Shown: positions 7,166 to 16,421, counted from the first letter of the stretch. The stretch is 64,000 nt of DNA from Cryobacterium frigoriphilum (GCF_004403305.1 NZ_SOHE01000016.1:124001-188000); one strand, 5' to 3'. Made by a program: numbers and translations. Notes: a model not told the origin generated them from the sequence alone.

Positions 7166-8779
7166 CTAGCGGGCTTCGATGACGTTGACCTGGCCGATGA
7201 GCGACCAGACACGGATGACGGGGATGGGCACGTCGTTTTCGGCGTCATCCGCCGAGAAGGTGCGGGAGTCGTGCAAAAACACGCCGCCGCGGTCGATGGA
7301 ATCTGAGTTCGACGTGGAAGTGGAGCCGAAGTTGGACGTCGTATCGACCTCGGCGCCGTAGTTGACGGCACCGATGAGCGTGTTCGTCTCCACGCGCACG
7401 GCGGTGTCGACCGGAAGCTCGAGTTCGGTGACGCCGAGGCCGACCCAGATGTCGATGACGCGGCCGGGGACCTCGTCGGCGTTGCGGGTGTCGCGGAGGG
7501 CCCGCAGGTCGACGTCGGCCTGACCGGCGATCAGGGCGTAACCGGGCACCGCGTCGGGGCCGAAGGAGCTCGACCCGCTGGTCGCCTCGGCGCGCCAGCC
7601 AGCCCCGCCGAACGCGGAGAACTGGGTGCCGGCCGGAATCACGCCGACCACGAGCAGGGCGATCGCGGCGAGAAAGGCGAAGCCGCCCATGGCGCCGCTG
7701 ACCCGGCCGCGGATGCCGGAGACGATGCTTCCGAGGGCGAGCACTCCCAGGCCGACGGCGAGGCCGATGACCAGAGCACTGGGCGACCACGTTCCGCGGG
7801 AAAACACGACGGCGGTCGTTGCCGCGGTGAGCAGGGCGAGCCCGAGAACGATGGCGGTGAAACCGGCGCCGGGATTGCGGCGGTGGTCGCGGGCCTGCTG
7901 CTTGAGTTGGCGGGCCTCGCGCTGGCTTGCGTGCTGCTGGGTTAGGGCGTCCCAGGCGCTGCGGTCGGTGATCGGCGCGGTGGCTGTCTCCATCGGGCGG
8001 GCGTAGGCCGACCCGGTGTACGACGATCCGCCGTATCCCGAGGTGCCGGTGCTCGTGCCGGTGCTCGTGCCGGTGCTCGTGCCGGTCGAGGCGGGGGACG
8101 GTGTGGGAGCGAAGCCGTTCGCGGCCGGGCCGGCCGGGGCATCCGCTGCCGGAGGGCTGGAGGGGGAGCCGGGCGTGGGGGGCTGCGGCGCGCTGCCGTA
8201 GCCGGAGGCCGGCGGTGTCGGTCCGGAACGGAAGGAGGAGGCGGGAAGACGGCGGAGGAGAAAAATGACGAGCCAGACGGCGCCGGCGGTGAGCAACAGT
8301 GCCCAGCCGACCGTGAAGGTCGTGGCGAGCCAGTCCGGCATGCCCCAGGTGCCCGGCATGCCGTTCCACCAGAAGCCGCGGAATGCCGGCACGATCGTGA
8401 AGAACAGCAGCGCGCCGATGGCGATCATCGCCGGTTCGAACCGCTTGCGAAAGGCTTCTTCGAGGTAGATGCGGCCGTCGGCGCCCGGGATGAGCGCCCA
8501 GGCGATCGCGTAGGCGAAGAGAATCGGGCCGCCGAGAATCGCGATGACGACGGCGATGCCGCGCACAATCAGGGGGTCGAGGCCGGTGCGGGTGGCGATG
8601 CTGCCGCAGACACCCGCGACCCAGCGGTTGGAGTCGCGGCGGAGCCCGGACGCGCGGATCCAGTCGAAGAAGCGCGACAGCTGGTAGCTCGCGCTGCCCG
8701 CGCCGGAGTTGCCGGTGCTGCCGGTGCTGCCGGTGGGCGGAGGGGGGGTGCCGGCGGGATCGTACGGTGTCTCGGTCAT
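7166..8779 (-). CDS. PspC-domain protein with LiaF-like C-terminal region
   Basis: A 537-residue membrane protein. Residues about 35-100 are a PspC domain (LRRDSNRWVAGVCGSIA then a hydrophobic helix and AWALIPG). More helices occur near 115-180. A disordered segment (about 185-260) contains TGTSTGTSTGTS, encoded by a 12-base tandem repeat. After further helices (about 305-390), the C-terminal 130 residues, with IDIWVGLGVTELELP and RVWSLIGQVNVIEAR, resemble the soluble beta domain of LiaF/DUF4097-type proteins. The gene is divergent from a PspC-kinase and its regulator, suggesting a Lia/Psp-like cell-envelope stress module; in LiaFSR systems LiaF inhibits the kinase. That role is inferred here. 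Confidence 0.82.
   Translation of the reverse strand: MTETPYDPAGTPPPPTGSTGSTGNSGAGSASYQLSRFFDWIRASGLRRDSNRWVAGVCGSIATRTGLDPLIVRGIAVVIAILGGPILFAYAIAWALIPGADGRIYLEEAFRKRFEPAMIAIGALLFFTIVPAFRGFWWNGMPGTWGMPDWLATTFTVGWALLLTAGAVWLVIFLLRRLPASSFRSGPTPPASGYGSAPQPPTPGSPSSPPAADAPAGPAANGFAPTPSPASTGTSTGTSTGTSTGTSGYGGSSYTGSAYARPMETATAPITDRSAWDALTQQHASQREARQLKQQARDHRRNPGAGFTAIVLGLALLTAATTAVVFSRGTWSPSALVIGLAVGLGVLALGSIVSGIRGRVSGAMGGFAFLAAIALLVVGVIPAGTQFSAFGGAGWRAEATSGSSSFGPDAVPGYALIAGQADVDLRALRDTRNADEVPGRVIDIWVGLGVTELELPVDTAVRVETNTLIGAVNYGAEVDTTSNFGSTSTSNSDSIDRGGVFLHDSRTFSADDAENDVPIPVIRVWSLIGQVNVIEAR
8044..8095. repeat. 12-bp tandem repeat in the PspC gene
   Basis: The unit GCCGGTGCTCGT is repeated in tandem three to four times and encodes a Thr-Gly-Thr-Ser repeat in the linker of the PspC/LiaF-like protein. 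Because the unit is a multiple of three, copy-number change would alter linker length without breaking the frame. Confidence 0.8.
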
Positions 8780-8901
8780 GGTTCAAGCTTCCCAGCGGCC
8801 CGGCAACGCTGCCATGGGGGATCACCCTGACTGAACCCTGAGATCGCCCCCGGGGCGGATGAATCGGGTTTCGTGTCGCCGGGTCGTGCTTGGATAAGAC
8901 C

Positions 8902-10332
8902 ATGAGAACAGAGCGGATGCTCCGCCCCAGACTGCGCCTGATCGGCGGCGTCTGCGCGGGGTTCGCCGAGCACACCGGGCTGCCGGTGAACGCCGTGCGC
9001 ACGGCGACGCTGCTGCTCACCCTGTGCGGCGGCGCGGGGGCACTTCTCTATGCCTGGCTCTGGGTGACCGTGCCGAGTGCCCCGGCGGGGTCGGGGCGGT
9101 TCGCCACCCCACTGCCGAAGGCGAGCCTGGCCAGGCCGAGTCGCAGGGCGCGGCCGGGGTCTGGCACGGCGGGCCCGGCTGGCCCCGTTGAGCCGCCGGT
9201 CACCGCGAGGTTCGAGCCGGGTGACGCAGAACCCGCCCCGGGGGTCGGCTCCGCCGGGGATCCCGCGGGTAGCTTCACGACCACCCGTGCCGCTCCGATC
9301 ACCGAGATTTTGCTCGGGGTGGCCCTGCTGACGGCGGGGATCACACTCGTGGCGAGTCGGCTGGGCGCCGAGATACCGCTCGCTGTCGTCGTGCCGGGCA
9401 TTGTCGTGCTCGCCGGCGCGGCCCTGGCCTGGCGGCAATTCGCCGACATTCGAAGCGGTGAGGCCCAGCAGGCGTCCGCCCGGCTGGTGCGTGCGCTCGG
9501 TGCGCTCGTTCTCGTCGTGGTGGGCATTCTGCTGTTCTTCGTGACCGGGGATGCCCCGAACGTCTGGACGGTGGTCGCGGCAGCCGTAGCCGTACTGCTC
9601 GGCGTCGCCGTGGTGATCGCCCCGTGGTTGCTGCGCCAGGCTCGTGATCTCGCCGACGAGCGCGCGGCACGGGAGCGTGAGGCCGAGCGCGCCGAGATCG
9701 CCGCCCACCTGCACGACTCCGTGCTGCAGACGCTCGCGCTGATCCAGCAGAAGGCGGGTCCGCACAGCGAGGCCGCCCGGCTGGCGCGCGCGCAGGAGCG
9801 GGAGCTGCGCGAGTGGCTCTTCGCCGGAACGCCCACCGGCTCGAGTGACAGCGTCGACCTCGCCACCGAGCTGCGTCGGGTGTCCAGTCTGATCGAGGCC
9901 GATTTTGCCGCGCACTTCGAGCTCGTGACCGTGGGTCCGAACGTGCCGGAAGCGCCGGAGGCCGTGGTGGCGGCAGCCCGGGAGGCGATGCTCAATGCCG
10001 CCCGCCACGCTGGCGGAACCGTCTCGCTCTACCTGGAGACCGGTCCGCGAGGCATTGAGCTGAGCGTTTCCGACCGCGGACCGGGCTTTCGGGTTGATGA
10101 GATTCCGGCGGACCGGCACGGCGTGCGGGAGTCGATCGTGGCACGCATGACCCGCGCGGGCGGAAGCGCCCTGTTGCGACCCGGACCGGGCGGTGTGGGT
10201 GCCGAGGTCGTTCTGACCCTGCCCGCCGCGGCTGCCGGCACTGCTCCAGCCGGAACTGCTCCAGCCGGAACTGCTCCACCCGGTACTCCCGCCGGTGCCA
10301 TCGAGCGACCGATCGAAACGAGGACCCCATGA
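8902..10332 (+). CDS. sensor histidine kinase with N-terminal PspC domain
   Basis: A 476-residue kinase. Residues about 4-62 form a PspC domain (RLIGGVCAGFAEHTGLPVNAVR, then a helix ending WLWVTVP). A Pro/Ala linker leads to about four helices (130-235). The HisKA_3 dimerisation helix carries the phosphoacceptor His271 in AAHLHDSVLQTL. The ATPase domain has AAREAMLNAARHA (N box) and SDRGPGF (G1). The tail contains the repeat AGTAPAGTAP, encoded by a 15-base tandem repeat at about 10233-10285. ATG 8902 was chosen; a TTG at 8890 is in frame. Its stop overlaps the next gene's start by ATGA, so it is coupled to the LuxR regulator. Confidence 0.93.
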   Translation: MRTERMLRPRLRLIGGVCAGFAEHTGLPVNAVRTATLLLTLCGGAGALLYAWLWVTVPSAPAGSGRFATPLPKASLARPSRRARPGSGTAGPAGPVEPPVTARFEPGDAEPAPGVGSAGDPAGSFTTTRAAPITEILLGVALLTAGITLVASRLGAEIPLAVVVPGIVVLAGAALAWRQFADIRSGEAQQASARLVRALGALVLVVVGILLFFVTGDAPNVWTVVAAAVAVLLGVAVVIAPWLLRQARDLADERAAREREAERAEIAAHLHDSVLQTLALIQQKAGPHSEAARLARAQERELREWLFAGTPTGSSDSVDLATELRRVSSLIEADFAAHFELVTVGPNVPEAPEAVVAAAREAMLNAARHAGGTVSLYLETGPRGIELSVSDRGPGFRVDEIPADRHGVRESIVARMTRAGGSALLRPGPGGVGAEVVLTLPAAAAGTAPAGTAPAGTAPPGTPAGAIERPIETRTP

Positions 10333-11018
10333 GCGAGGCCACAGCGCAACCCGGAGCTGCCGCATCCGCTGCCCTGACGATTCTGATCGTCGACGACCAC
10401 TCCATCTTTCGTTCGGGGCTGCGCGCCGACCTCGATGCCGGGCTGCAGGTGCTGGGCGAGGCGGCGTCCGTGGATGAGGCGATCACGCTCGTTGTGGCGC
10501 TGCAGCCGAGGGTGGTGCTGCTCGACGTGCACCTGCCCGGCGGGCTGGGCGGCGGGGGAGCCGAGGTCATTCGGGTCGCAGCTCCCCGCGCACCGCACAC
10601 CCTGTTTCTGGCCCTGAGCGTGTCGGACGCCGCCGACGACGTGGTCAGCGTGATTCGCGCCGGAGCCCGCGGCTACATCACCAAGAGCGCCTCCGGGGCC
10701 GAGGTGAGCGACGCGGCGCGCCGGGTGGACGACGGCGACGCCGTGTTCTCGCCGAAGCTGGCTGGCTTCGTACTCGACGCCTTCGGCGCGGTGGCTGGGG
10801 AGACCGCCGACACGATCGACGAGCTCGACCGGCTCTCGGCCCGCGAGACCGAGGTCATGCGCCTCATTGCGCGCGGATACTCGTACAAAGAGGTCGCGGG
10901 CAGTCTGTTCATCTCGATCAAGACCGTGGAGACCCACGTCTCCGCGGTGCTGCGCAAGCTGCAGCTGTCCAATCGCCACGAACTCACTGCCTGGGCGCTC
11001 GCTCGCAAGCTGCTCTAA
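10329..11018 (+). CDS. NarL/FixJ-family response regulator (partner of PspC-kinase)
   Basis: A 229-residue regulator. The receiver domain (about 17-135) has the acidic pair in LIVDDHS, the phosphoacceptor Asp in RVVLLDVHLPGG and the conserved Lys in YITKSAS. A LuxR-type HTH follows (about 160-225) with LSARETEVMRLIARGYSYKEVA and SIKTVETHVSAVLRKL. Translation is coupled to the upstream kinase (ATGA). It most likely controls the divergent PspC/LiaF-like operon. It converges with the next leftward regulator gene, only 15 bases away. Confidence 0.94.
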   Translation: MSEATAQPGAAASAALTILIVDDHSIFRSGLRADLDAGLQVLGEAASVDEAITLVVALQPRVVLLDVHLPGGLGGGGAEVIRVAAPRAPHTLFLALSVSDAADDVVSVIRAGARGYITKSASGAEVSDAARRVDDGDAVFSPKLAGFVLDAFGAVAGETADTIDELDRLSARETEVMRLIARGYSYKEVAGSLFISIKTVETHVSAVLRKLQLSNRHELTAWALARKLL

Positions 11019-11033
11019 CCGACGACTTCGGTG

Positions 11034-11657
11034 CTACAGCAGGCCGAGCTCCATCGCGCGGGTGACGGCCCGGGTGCGGTCGTTCACCCCGAGCTTCTCG
11101 AAGACGTGCACGAGGTGGGTTTTCACGGTCGCTTCGCCGATGAACAGGCTGCGGGCGATGTCGGGGTTGCTGTCGCCGCTCGCCACGAGCCGCAGCACCT
11201 CGAGTTCGCGGGCCGACAGGCGGCGGGGAGCGGGGGCATCCGATCGCAGGCGCTGCACGAGGGTCGCGGCGATCGACGGTGCGAGCACGGTCTGACCGCC
11301 GGCGACCGAGCGCACGCCCTCGAGAATCTCCGCCTGCGGGGCGGCCTTGAGCAGATAGCCGCTCGCACCGGCCTCGATTGCGCCCAGAATCTGGTCGTCG
11401 CTCTCGTAGGTGGTCAGAATCAGCACGCGGATGCGGCCGTCCGCGGCCAAAATCTGCGCCGTCGCCGCGGCCCCGTCGAGTCTGGGCATGCGCAGGTCCA
11501 TGAGCACCAGGTCGGGGGCGAGCGCGGCAGCCAGCCGCACGGCTTCCTCACCGTCGGCGGCCTCGCCGACCACCTCGATGTCGGCGGCACGGGCGAGCAG
11601 CGCCACGATTCCGCTGCGCACGATCGGATGGTCGTCGGCGACGAGTACCCGAATCAT
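11034..11657 (-). CDS. NarL/FixJ-family response regulator (ABC-linked)
   Basis: A 207-residue regulator with receiver residues in LVADDHP, phosphoacceptor Asp54 in LVLMDLRMPR and the conserved Lys in YLLKAAP, then a LuxR HTH with LSARELEVLRLVASGDSNPDIA and GEATVKTHLVHVFEKL. It is the last gene of a leftward operon: ABC ATPase, ABC permease, histidine kinase, this regulator. The start overlaps the kinase stop by ATGA. By analogy with LnrJK- and DesKR-type loci it probably activates the linked exporter in response to a membrane-active compound or membrane state. Confidence 0.93.
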   Translation of the reverse strand: MIRVLVADDHPIVRSGIVALLARAADIEVVGEAADGEEAVRLAAALAPDLVLMDLRMPRLDGAAATAQILAADGRIRVLILTTYESDDQILGAIEAGASGYLLKAAPQAEILEGVRSVAGGQTVLAPSIAATLVQRLRSDAPAPRRLSARELEVLRLVASGDSNPDIARSLFIGEATVKTHLVHVFEKLGVNDRTRAVTRAMELGLL

Positions 11658-12889
11658 CGGGTGCGCGATTCGACGGGAGCGGCGGCATCCGTCGCCGAGG
11701 CCTCGGCCGGGTCAGCGGGAACGCTCACCCGCAACAGGGTTCCGCCCGAGTCGCCGGTGCGCACCTCGAGTGCGCCGCCGACGAGCGCGAGGCGGTCACG
11801 CATGCCGGCGAGGCCGAAACCGACCTCCCGGGCCGCGGAGTAGTCCCGCAGACCGCGGCCGTTGTCGGTGACGGTGAGGGTGACGAGGTTATGTGTGCGG
11901 GTCAGGGCGACGGATGCCACGCTCGCCCGTGAGTGTTTGCGCACGTTGGCGAGTCCCTCCTGGGCGCAGCGCAGCAGCACCACCTCGAGTTCGCGGTCGA
12001 GGTCGGTGACGTGCGCCGTCGCATCCACTCGAATGCCGGTCTCGCGTTCGAATCGTTCCGCCAGCCGGCCGAGGGCGTCGCCGAGACTGGAATCACCGAC
12101 CCGCACGGGCGACATCGCGGCCACCAGGGTGCGGGCCTCGGTGAGGGCATCGCGGGCGTAGCTTTCGATGAGGTCGACGCTCGCTCCGGCGGCGGCGGTG
12201 TCACCGGTCACGCCGGCCAGCTCGATGCGGGTGCGCTGGGCCAGCATCACCAGGCTGGTCAGGCTCTGCGCGATCGTGTCGTGCATCTCGCGGGCGAGGC
12301 GTTCGCGTTCGCTCGCGCCGCCCGCCGCGTGGTGCAGCGCGGCGAGTTCGCCCTGAGCCGCCGTGAGGGTGGCGACGAGGGCGCGCTGCTGCTCGGCGGC
12401 GAGGCTGATGCGGGTGATCCAGAAGCCGAGGGCCAGCGAGAACACGAACGCGAGTCCCTCGATGAGGGCTGCCTGCGGCACGACCGTCAGCGTTCCGCCG
12501 AGACCGATCGTGAGCGCGGCGACCATGACGAGGGCGAAGGCGGCGTTCCAGCTGATGGCCGCTCGAATCGACGGGGCCAGTACCCAGAGCAGCGGAAAGA
12601 CGAGCGACTGCAGGGTCGCCTGGTCGGGGGAGATCGCCGTGGCCACGCCGCAGCCGATGATGACGACGAGACGCAGCGCCAGCGCCGCCCCTGCGTGCCC
12701 GGGCCGGGCGTTCGGGGCGAGCTCGCAGATACCGCGGCGACCGAAGCCGGCATAGAAGACACCAATGCCGGCAAGAGTGAGCAGCACGCCGGCGCGGGCG
12801 GCATCCGTCGCTTCCCCGATGAGGGCCACACCAGCCATCAGCGTCAGCGTCCCCGCGAATGCCACGTCCCACCACCGTTGTGCCGTCAT
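11654..12889 (-). CDS. sensor histidine kinase (ABC-linked)
   Basis: A 411-residue kinase of the HPK7 (NarX/DesK) type. The N-terminal half has about six hydrophobic segments within residues 10-165 and no large extracellular loop, suggesting sensing within the membrane. The HisKA_3 motif is ERLAREMHDTIAQSLTSLV, and the ATPase domain contains CAQEGLANVRKHSRA (N box), VTDNGRGL (G1) and GFGLAGMRDR (G2). The stop overlaps the regulator's start. A 63-base palindrome lies between this gene and the upstream ABC permease, so the four genes may still be one transcript. Confidence 0.93.
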   Translation of the reverse strand: MTAQRWWDVAFAGTLTLMAGVALIGEATDAARAGVLLTLAGIGVFYAGFGRRGICELAPNARPGHAGAALALRLVVIIGCGVATAISPDQATLQSLVFPLLWVLAPSIRAAISWNAAFALVMVAALTIGLGGTLTVVPQAALIEGLAFVFSLALGFWITRISLAAEQQRALVATLTAAQGELAALHHAAGGASERERLAREMHDTIAQSLTSLVMLAQRTRIELAGVTGDTAAAGASVDLIESYARDALTEARTLVAAMSPVRVGDSSLGDALGRLAERFERETGIRVDATAHVTDLDRELEVVLLRCAQEGLANVRKHSRASVASVALTRTHNLVTLTVTDNGRGLRDYSAAREVGFGLAGMRDRLALVGGALEVRTGDSGGTLLRVSVPADPAEASATDAAAPVESRTR

Positions 12890-12921
12890 GTCCTAACCTT
12901 CCCAGAGATTCGGTGCGCTTC

Positions 12922-12984
12922 TCGCGAGAGCGGATGAATCGTCGGTCTGAGCCGCTCATGGCGACGATTCACCCGCTCTCACGG
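12922..12984. repeat. 63-bp palindromic element, family P1, copy B
   Basis: Arms 12922-12946 and 12960-12984 flank a 13-base loop, the same 25-13-25 layout as the other copies. It is the most divergent copy, with a few arm differences (for example GGATGAATCG for GGGTGAATCG). It lies between the kinase and ABC permease genes. Confidence 0.88.
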
Positions 12985-13014
12985 GGCGTGGGCGGGCCGT
13001 GGGCGGGCCGCAGC

Positions 13015-13875
13015 TCAGGCGTCGCGGCGGATCCAGCGGAACGTGGCACGGCTGACCACGAGGCCCACCACGAGCCAGACCCCGAGGGCGCCGGCGACCC
13101 AGATCAGGTCCCAGGAGCCGGTCTGCTCTGCGGCCGCGAAGCTGTCGGGCAGGAACACCGAACGCATGCCCTGCGCCATCCACTTGAGCGGAAACACGCT
13201 CGCGAGGTTCTGCATCCACTCGGGCAGCGCGGTGAACTGCAGGTACACGCCCGAGATGAACTGCAGCACGAGCACCACCGGAATCACGACGGCCGTCGCG
13301 CTCTTGCCCGAGCGCGGCACCGAGGCGAGCGCTATGCCGAGGAAGGCGCTCGTGATCACGCCGAACAGAAACACCCAGGCGAACGTCGCCCACTTCTCGG
13401 GATCGCTCGGCAGCTCGATGTTCAGCAGCACCCGCGCGACGAGCAGCAACAGCCCGGCCTGCAGGATCGCGGTCACGAAGACCTGCCCGATCTTGCCCAT
13501 GAAGTAGCTCAGCGGCGACAGCGGGGTTCCGCCGAGGCGTTTGAGGGTGCCGTCGCTCTTCTCCCCGGCGATGTCCACGGCGAGGTTCTGCACTCCCGAA
13601 AGCAACATGCCGGCGGCGAGCATGCCCGGCAGGTAGTAGGCGCCGACGCTGACGCCGCCGGTGCCGTCGGGGTTGGTGCCGATATTGCCCGCGGCGCTGA
13701 ACGCGGCGGTGAAGATGCCGAGCATGATGAAGGGAAAGAAGAACGTGAAGAACAGGGTGTCGGGGGAGCGAAAGTACAGTCGTGTTTCGTAACCGATGCG
13801 GGAAACCCCCAGGCGCACGGTGGTTGCGGCCGCGGAGCGGGGCCTGACGGGACTCGGGGTGGTGGTGGTGGTCAT
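13015..13875 (-). CDS. ABC-2 type transporter permease
   Basis: A 286-residue membrane protein with six hydrophobic segments. The DrrB/YadH-like ABC-2 signature is seen in YLPGMLAAGMLLSGVQNLA, followed by EKSDGTLKRLGGTPLSPLSYF, the cytoplasmic coupling region that contacts the ATPase. The start overlaps the ATPase stop by ATGA. Such two-component exporters move drugs, lipids or antimicrobial peptides; linkage to a kinase/regulator pair suggests inducible resistance, but the substrate is unknown. Confidence 0.92.
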   Translation of the reverse strand: MTTTTTPSPVRPRSAAATTVRLGVSRIGYETRLYFRSPDTLFFTFFFPFIMLGIFTAAFSAAGNIGTNPDGTGGVSVGAYYLPGMLAAGMLLSGVQNLAVDIAGEKSDGTLKRLGGTPLSPLSYFMGKIGQVFVTAILQAGLLLLVARVLLNIELPSDPEKWATFAWVFLFGVITSAFLGIALASVPRSGKSATAVVIPVVLVLQFISGVYLQFTALPEWMQNLASVFPLKWMAQGMRSVFLPDSFAAAEQTGSWDLIWVAGALGVWLVVGLVVSRATFRWIRRDA

Positions 13876-14804
13876 GCGCGCACGTCCTTCTCGCTGAGGT
13901 CGGCGGCCGCGTCGGCCCCGACCGGTGTTGCGTGCGCCAGGGTCTGGGCCTCGTCGCTGCGCACGAGGGCGAGGTACACGTCTTCGAGGCTCGGCCTGAT
14001 CACCTCGAGGTCATCGGGTTCGGCGCCATCGGCGGCGGAGATCAGCTGCGCGACCAGGCGGGCCGGGGCATCCGTGCGCTGTTCGCGCACCTGGCCTGTT
14101 GCGTCACGCCAGCGCACAAGCGGCACGCGGGCGTCGGCGCCGCCGAGCTCATCGATGGGCCCGATATCGATGAGCCGGCCGCCGGCGATGATGCCGGCCC
14201 GGTCACCGAGCTGTGCGGCCTCGTCGAGGTAGTGCGTGGTGAGCAGGATCGTGGTGCCCTCGGCCTTCAACTGGCGGATGAGGTGCCAGAACTGGTGCCG
14301 GGCCTCGGGGTCGAAGCCGGTGGTCGGTTCGTCGAGAAAAAGCAGCTCGGGGCGTCCGATGATGCCGAGCGCAACATCCACTCTCCGGCGTTGCCCGCCG
14401 GAGAGCTTGCTGATGCGGGTCTTCGCCTTCTCGCGCAGGCCGGCGGCATCGATGACCTCGTCGACGTCGCGCGGATTCGGGTAGAAGCCGGCGAAGTGGC
14501 GGAGTTGCTCGGTGACGGTCACGGTGCCGGATTCGCCGCTTGTCTGCAGCACGATGCCGAGGCGGGCCTTCCACTCCAGGCCGCCGCGGTGCGGGTCGAC
14601 GCCGAGCACACTGACCTCGCCGGAATCGCGGCCGCGGTAGCCCTCGAGAATCTCGATGGTCGTGCTCTTGCCGGCTCCGTTGGGGCCCAGCAGCGCGAAG
14701 GTTTCACCGGCGGCAATCGAGAAGCTGATGCCGCGCACGGCCTCGACGCCGCCATAGGACTTGCGCAGGTCGCGTACACGCACGACCGGGGATGTGGTTG
14801 TCAT
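13872..14804 (-). CDS. ABC transporter ATP-binding protein (DrrA-like)
   Basis: A 310-residue ATPase with Walker A GPNGAGKST, signature LSGGQRRRVDVALGI, Walker B LLFLDEPTTGFDP and the switch His in TTHYLDEA. A C-terminal extension of about 90 residues is typical of drug-export ATPases of the DrrA/CcmA group. I chose ATG 14804 (MTTTSPVVRVRDLRKSY); a longer frame from 14864 lacks homology. GATTCT at 14810-14815 lies 5 bases from the ATG and may be a -10 box of a leaderless promoter. First gene of the ABC/two-component operon. Confidence 0.93.
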   Translation of the reverse strand: MTTTSPVVRVRDLRKSYGGVEAVRGISFSIAAGETFALLGPNGAGKSTTIEILEGYRGRDSGEVSVLGVDPHRGGLEWKARLGIVLQTSGESGTVTVTEQLRHFAGFYPNPRDVDEVIDAAGLREKAKTRISKLSGGQRRRVDVALGIIGRPELLFLDEPTTGFDPEARHQFWHLIRQLKAEGTTILLTTHYLDEAAQLGDRAGIIAGGRLIDIGPIDELGGADARVPLVRWRDATGQVREQRTDAPARLVAQLISAADGAEPDDLEVIRPSLEDVYLALVRSDEAQTLAHATPVGADAAADLSEKDVRA

Positions 14805-14901
14805 GGGTCCAGAATCCCACCAGAGCGCAGCCGTGACTAGCCGCCTACCGGAGGAGGGCGGCATCCCCCGATCGATGGATGCCCCGAGCGGCCCGAACCG
14901 G

Positions 14902-14964
14902 CCGCGAGAGCGGGTGAATCGTCGGTATCAGCAGCTCAGACCGACGATTCACCCGCTCTCGCGG
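14902..14964. repeat. 63-bp palindromic element, family P1, copy C
   Basis: A perfect 25-base inverted repeat (14902-14926 and 14940-14964) around a 13-base loop. This copy best represents the consensus. It lies between the aminotransferase stop and the ABC ATPase start, both on the minus strand, where it might also terminate the aminotransferase transcript. Confidence 0.93.
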
Positions 14965-14995
14965 AAGGAAACGGCGGCGCGGGCGGGGAGGGGCG

Positions 14996-16204
14996 TCAGG
15001 AGGCGAAGAGGCGCTGCAGGCGACCGATGCCCTCGAGCAGCAAGGCGTCGCCGAGGGCGTACGACAGGCGCAGGAACCCGCTCGGCCCGAAGGCCTCGCC
15101 GGGAACCGCGGCGACCTCGGCCTGGTCGAGAATCAGGTCGGCGAGTTCGAGCGAGGTCGTCGGGGTGACGCCGCCCCAGGTGCGGCCGAGCAGGCCGGTC
15201 ACGTCGGGGTAGACGTAGAACGCGCCCTGCGGGGTGGGCGTCGTGATGCCGTCGATCTTGTTCAGTTCGGTGACCATCAGGTGTCGGCGTCGGTCGAAGG
15301 CCTCCCGAAACGCGATCGAGGCGTCTTGCGGGCCGTTCAGGGCGGCGATTCCGGCGCGCTGGGAGATGTTGGAGACGTTGGACGTGAGGTGTGACTGCAG
15401 GTTCGACGCGGCCTTCATCGCATCGAGCGGGCCGACCATCCAGCCCAGGCGCCAGCCCGTCATGGCGTAGGTCTTGGCGACGCCGTTCACGAGAATGGTG
15501 CGGTCGGCCAGCGCCGGAACGGCCTCGACGATCGAGGTTGCACCCGTGGACGGGGCATAAGTGAGGTTCTGGTAGATCTCGTCGGAGATGACCCACAGGC
15601 CGTGCTCCTCGGCCCAGAGTCCGATGTCGCGGGTCTGCTCCGGCGAATACACGGCGCCGGTCGGGTTCGACGGGCTGACGAAGAGCAGCACCTTGCTGCG
15701 CGGGGTGCGGGCTGCCTCGAGCTGTTCGACGGTCACGAGGTAGCCCTGGTCGCTGCCGGCGAAGACGTTCACCGGCACGCCGCCCGCGAGCGTGATGGCC
15801 TCGGGGTAGGTGGTCCAGTACGGCGTGGGCACGATGACCTCGTCACCCGGGTCGAGCAGGGTCTGGAAGGCCTGATAGACGGCCTGCTTGCCGCCGTTGG
15901 TGATGACCACCTGGTTCGCGGTGACCGCGAGCTTGCTGTCGCGCAGAGTCTTGGCGACCACGGCCTCGCGCATTTCGGGCAGCCCGGCCGCCGGCGTGTA
16001 CCGGTAGTTCTTCGGGTCCTGCACGGCCGCGGCGGCGGCATCCACGATGTGCTGGGGGGTCAGAAAGTCGGGCTCGCCGGCCGCGAAGCTGATCACGGGG
16101 CGCCCCGCCGCCTGCAGGGCCTTGGCCTTTCCGTCGACTTTGAGGGTCGCCGACTCCGCAATGGAGCCGATCCGGGTAGAAATCCGCTTGAGTTCGTGTG
16201 CCAC
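14996..16204 (-). CDS. pyridoxal-phosphate aminotransferase (aspartate aminotransferase type)
   Basis: A 402-residue class I aminotransferase. It has the N-terminal substrate loop [15 protein letters not shown], the PLP-contact segment [15 protein letters not shown], the [13 protein letters not shown] strand with the conserved Asn, [11 protein letters not shown], and the PLP lysine in [18 protein letters not shown]. These fit subgroup Ib aspartate aminotransferases (AspC/AspAT), which exchange amino groups between aspartate and 2-oxoglutarate. I chose GTG 16204: TATGCT on the minus strand ends 6 bases before it, predicting a leaderless mRNA. A longer frame from 16249 exists but lacks a ribosome site. 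Confidence 0.93.
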   Translation of the reverse strand: MAHELKRISTRIGSIAESATLKVDGKAKALQAAGRPVISFAAGEPDFLTPQHIVDAAAAAVQDPKNYRYTPAAGLPEMREAVVAKTLRDSKLAVTANQVVITNGGKQAVYQAFQTLLDPGDEVIVPTPYWTTYPEAITLAGGVPVNVFAGSDQGYLVTVEQLEAARTPRSKVLLFVSPSNPTGAVYSPEQTRDIGLWAEEHGLWVISDEIYQNLTYAPSTGATSIVEAVPALADRTILVNGVAKTYAMTGWRLGWMVGPLDAMKAASNLQSHLTSNVSNISQRAGIAALNGPQDASIAFREAFDRRRHLMVTELNKIDGITTPTPQGAFYVYPDVTGLLGRTWGGVTPTTSLELADLILDQAEVAAVPGEAFGPSGFLRLSYALGDALLLEGIGRLQRLFAS

Positions 16205-16210
16205 GCTACG

Positions 16211-16216
16211 AGCATA
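16211..16216 (-). promoter_or_regulatory. -10 hexamer of a predicted leaderless promoter
   Basis: On the minus strand TATGCT is followed by 6 bases (CGTAGC) and the GTG start of the aminotransferase. No purine-rich ribosome site is present. Confidence 0.55.
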
Positions 16217-16310
16217 CGGCGCGGGCCAGCGGATGCCTACGGCCCGCACCGCGGGCCGCCCCGGTCGCTGCGCCGGCTGGCCCTCGGCTTGCCGCCAGCT
16301 TGCCTCCAGC

Positions 16311-16340
16311 TTTACATGGTCACCCCGGGTGACCTAGACT
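16311..16340 (+). promoter_or_regulatory. candidate promoter for tRNA-Trp/secE
   Basis: TTTACA (16311-16316), an 18-base spacer and TAGACT (16335-16340) form a plausible sigma-70-type promoter upstream of tRNA-Trp and secE. It is the only recognisable promoter in the gap after the divergent aminotransferase start. Confidence 0.45.
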
Positions 16341-16421
16341 GGCTGAAGGTAGTTGAAGTCTGCCAAACTTTTTTGCGCCCTTTTCACTCGGGTGCGGCGG
16401 GTGGCTCAGATTTCTCTCCAT

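Noticed and set aside
16247..16249. Upstream start for the aminotransferase
   Set aside because: It lacks a ribosome site, and a -10 box overlaps the added codons, favouring GTG 16204.
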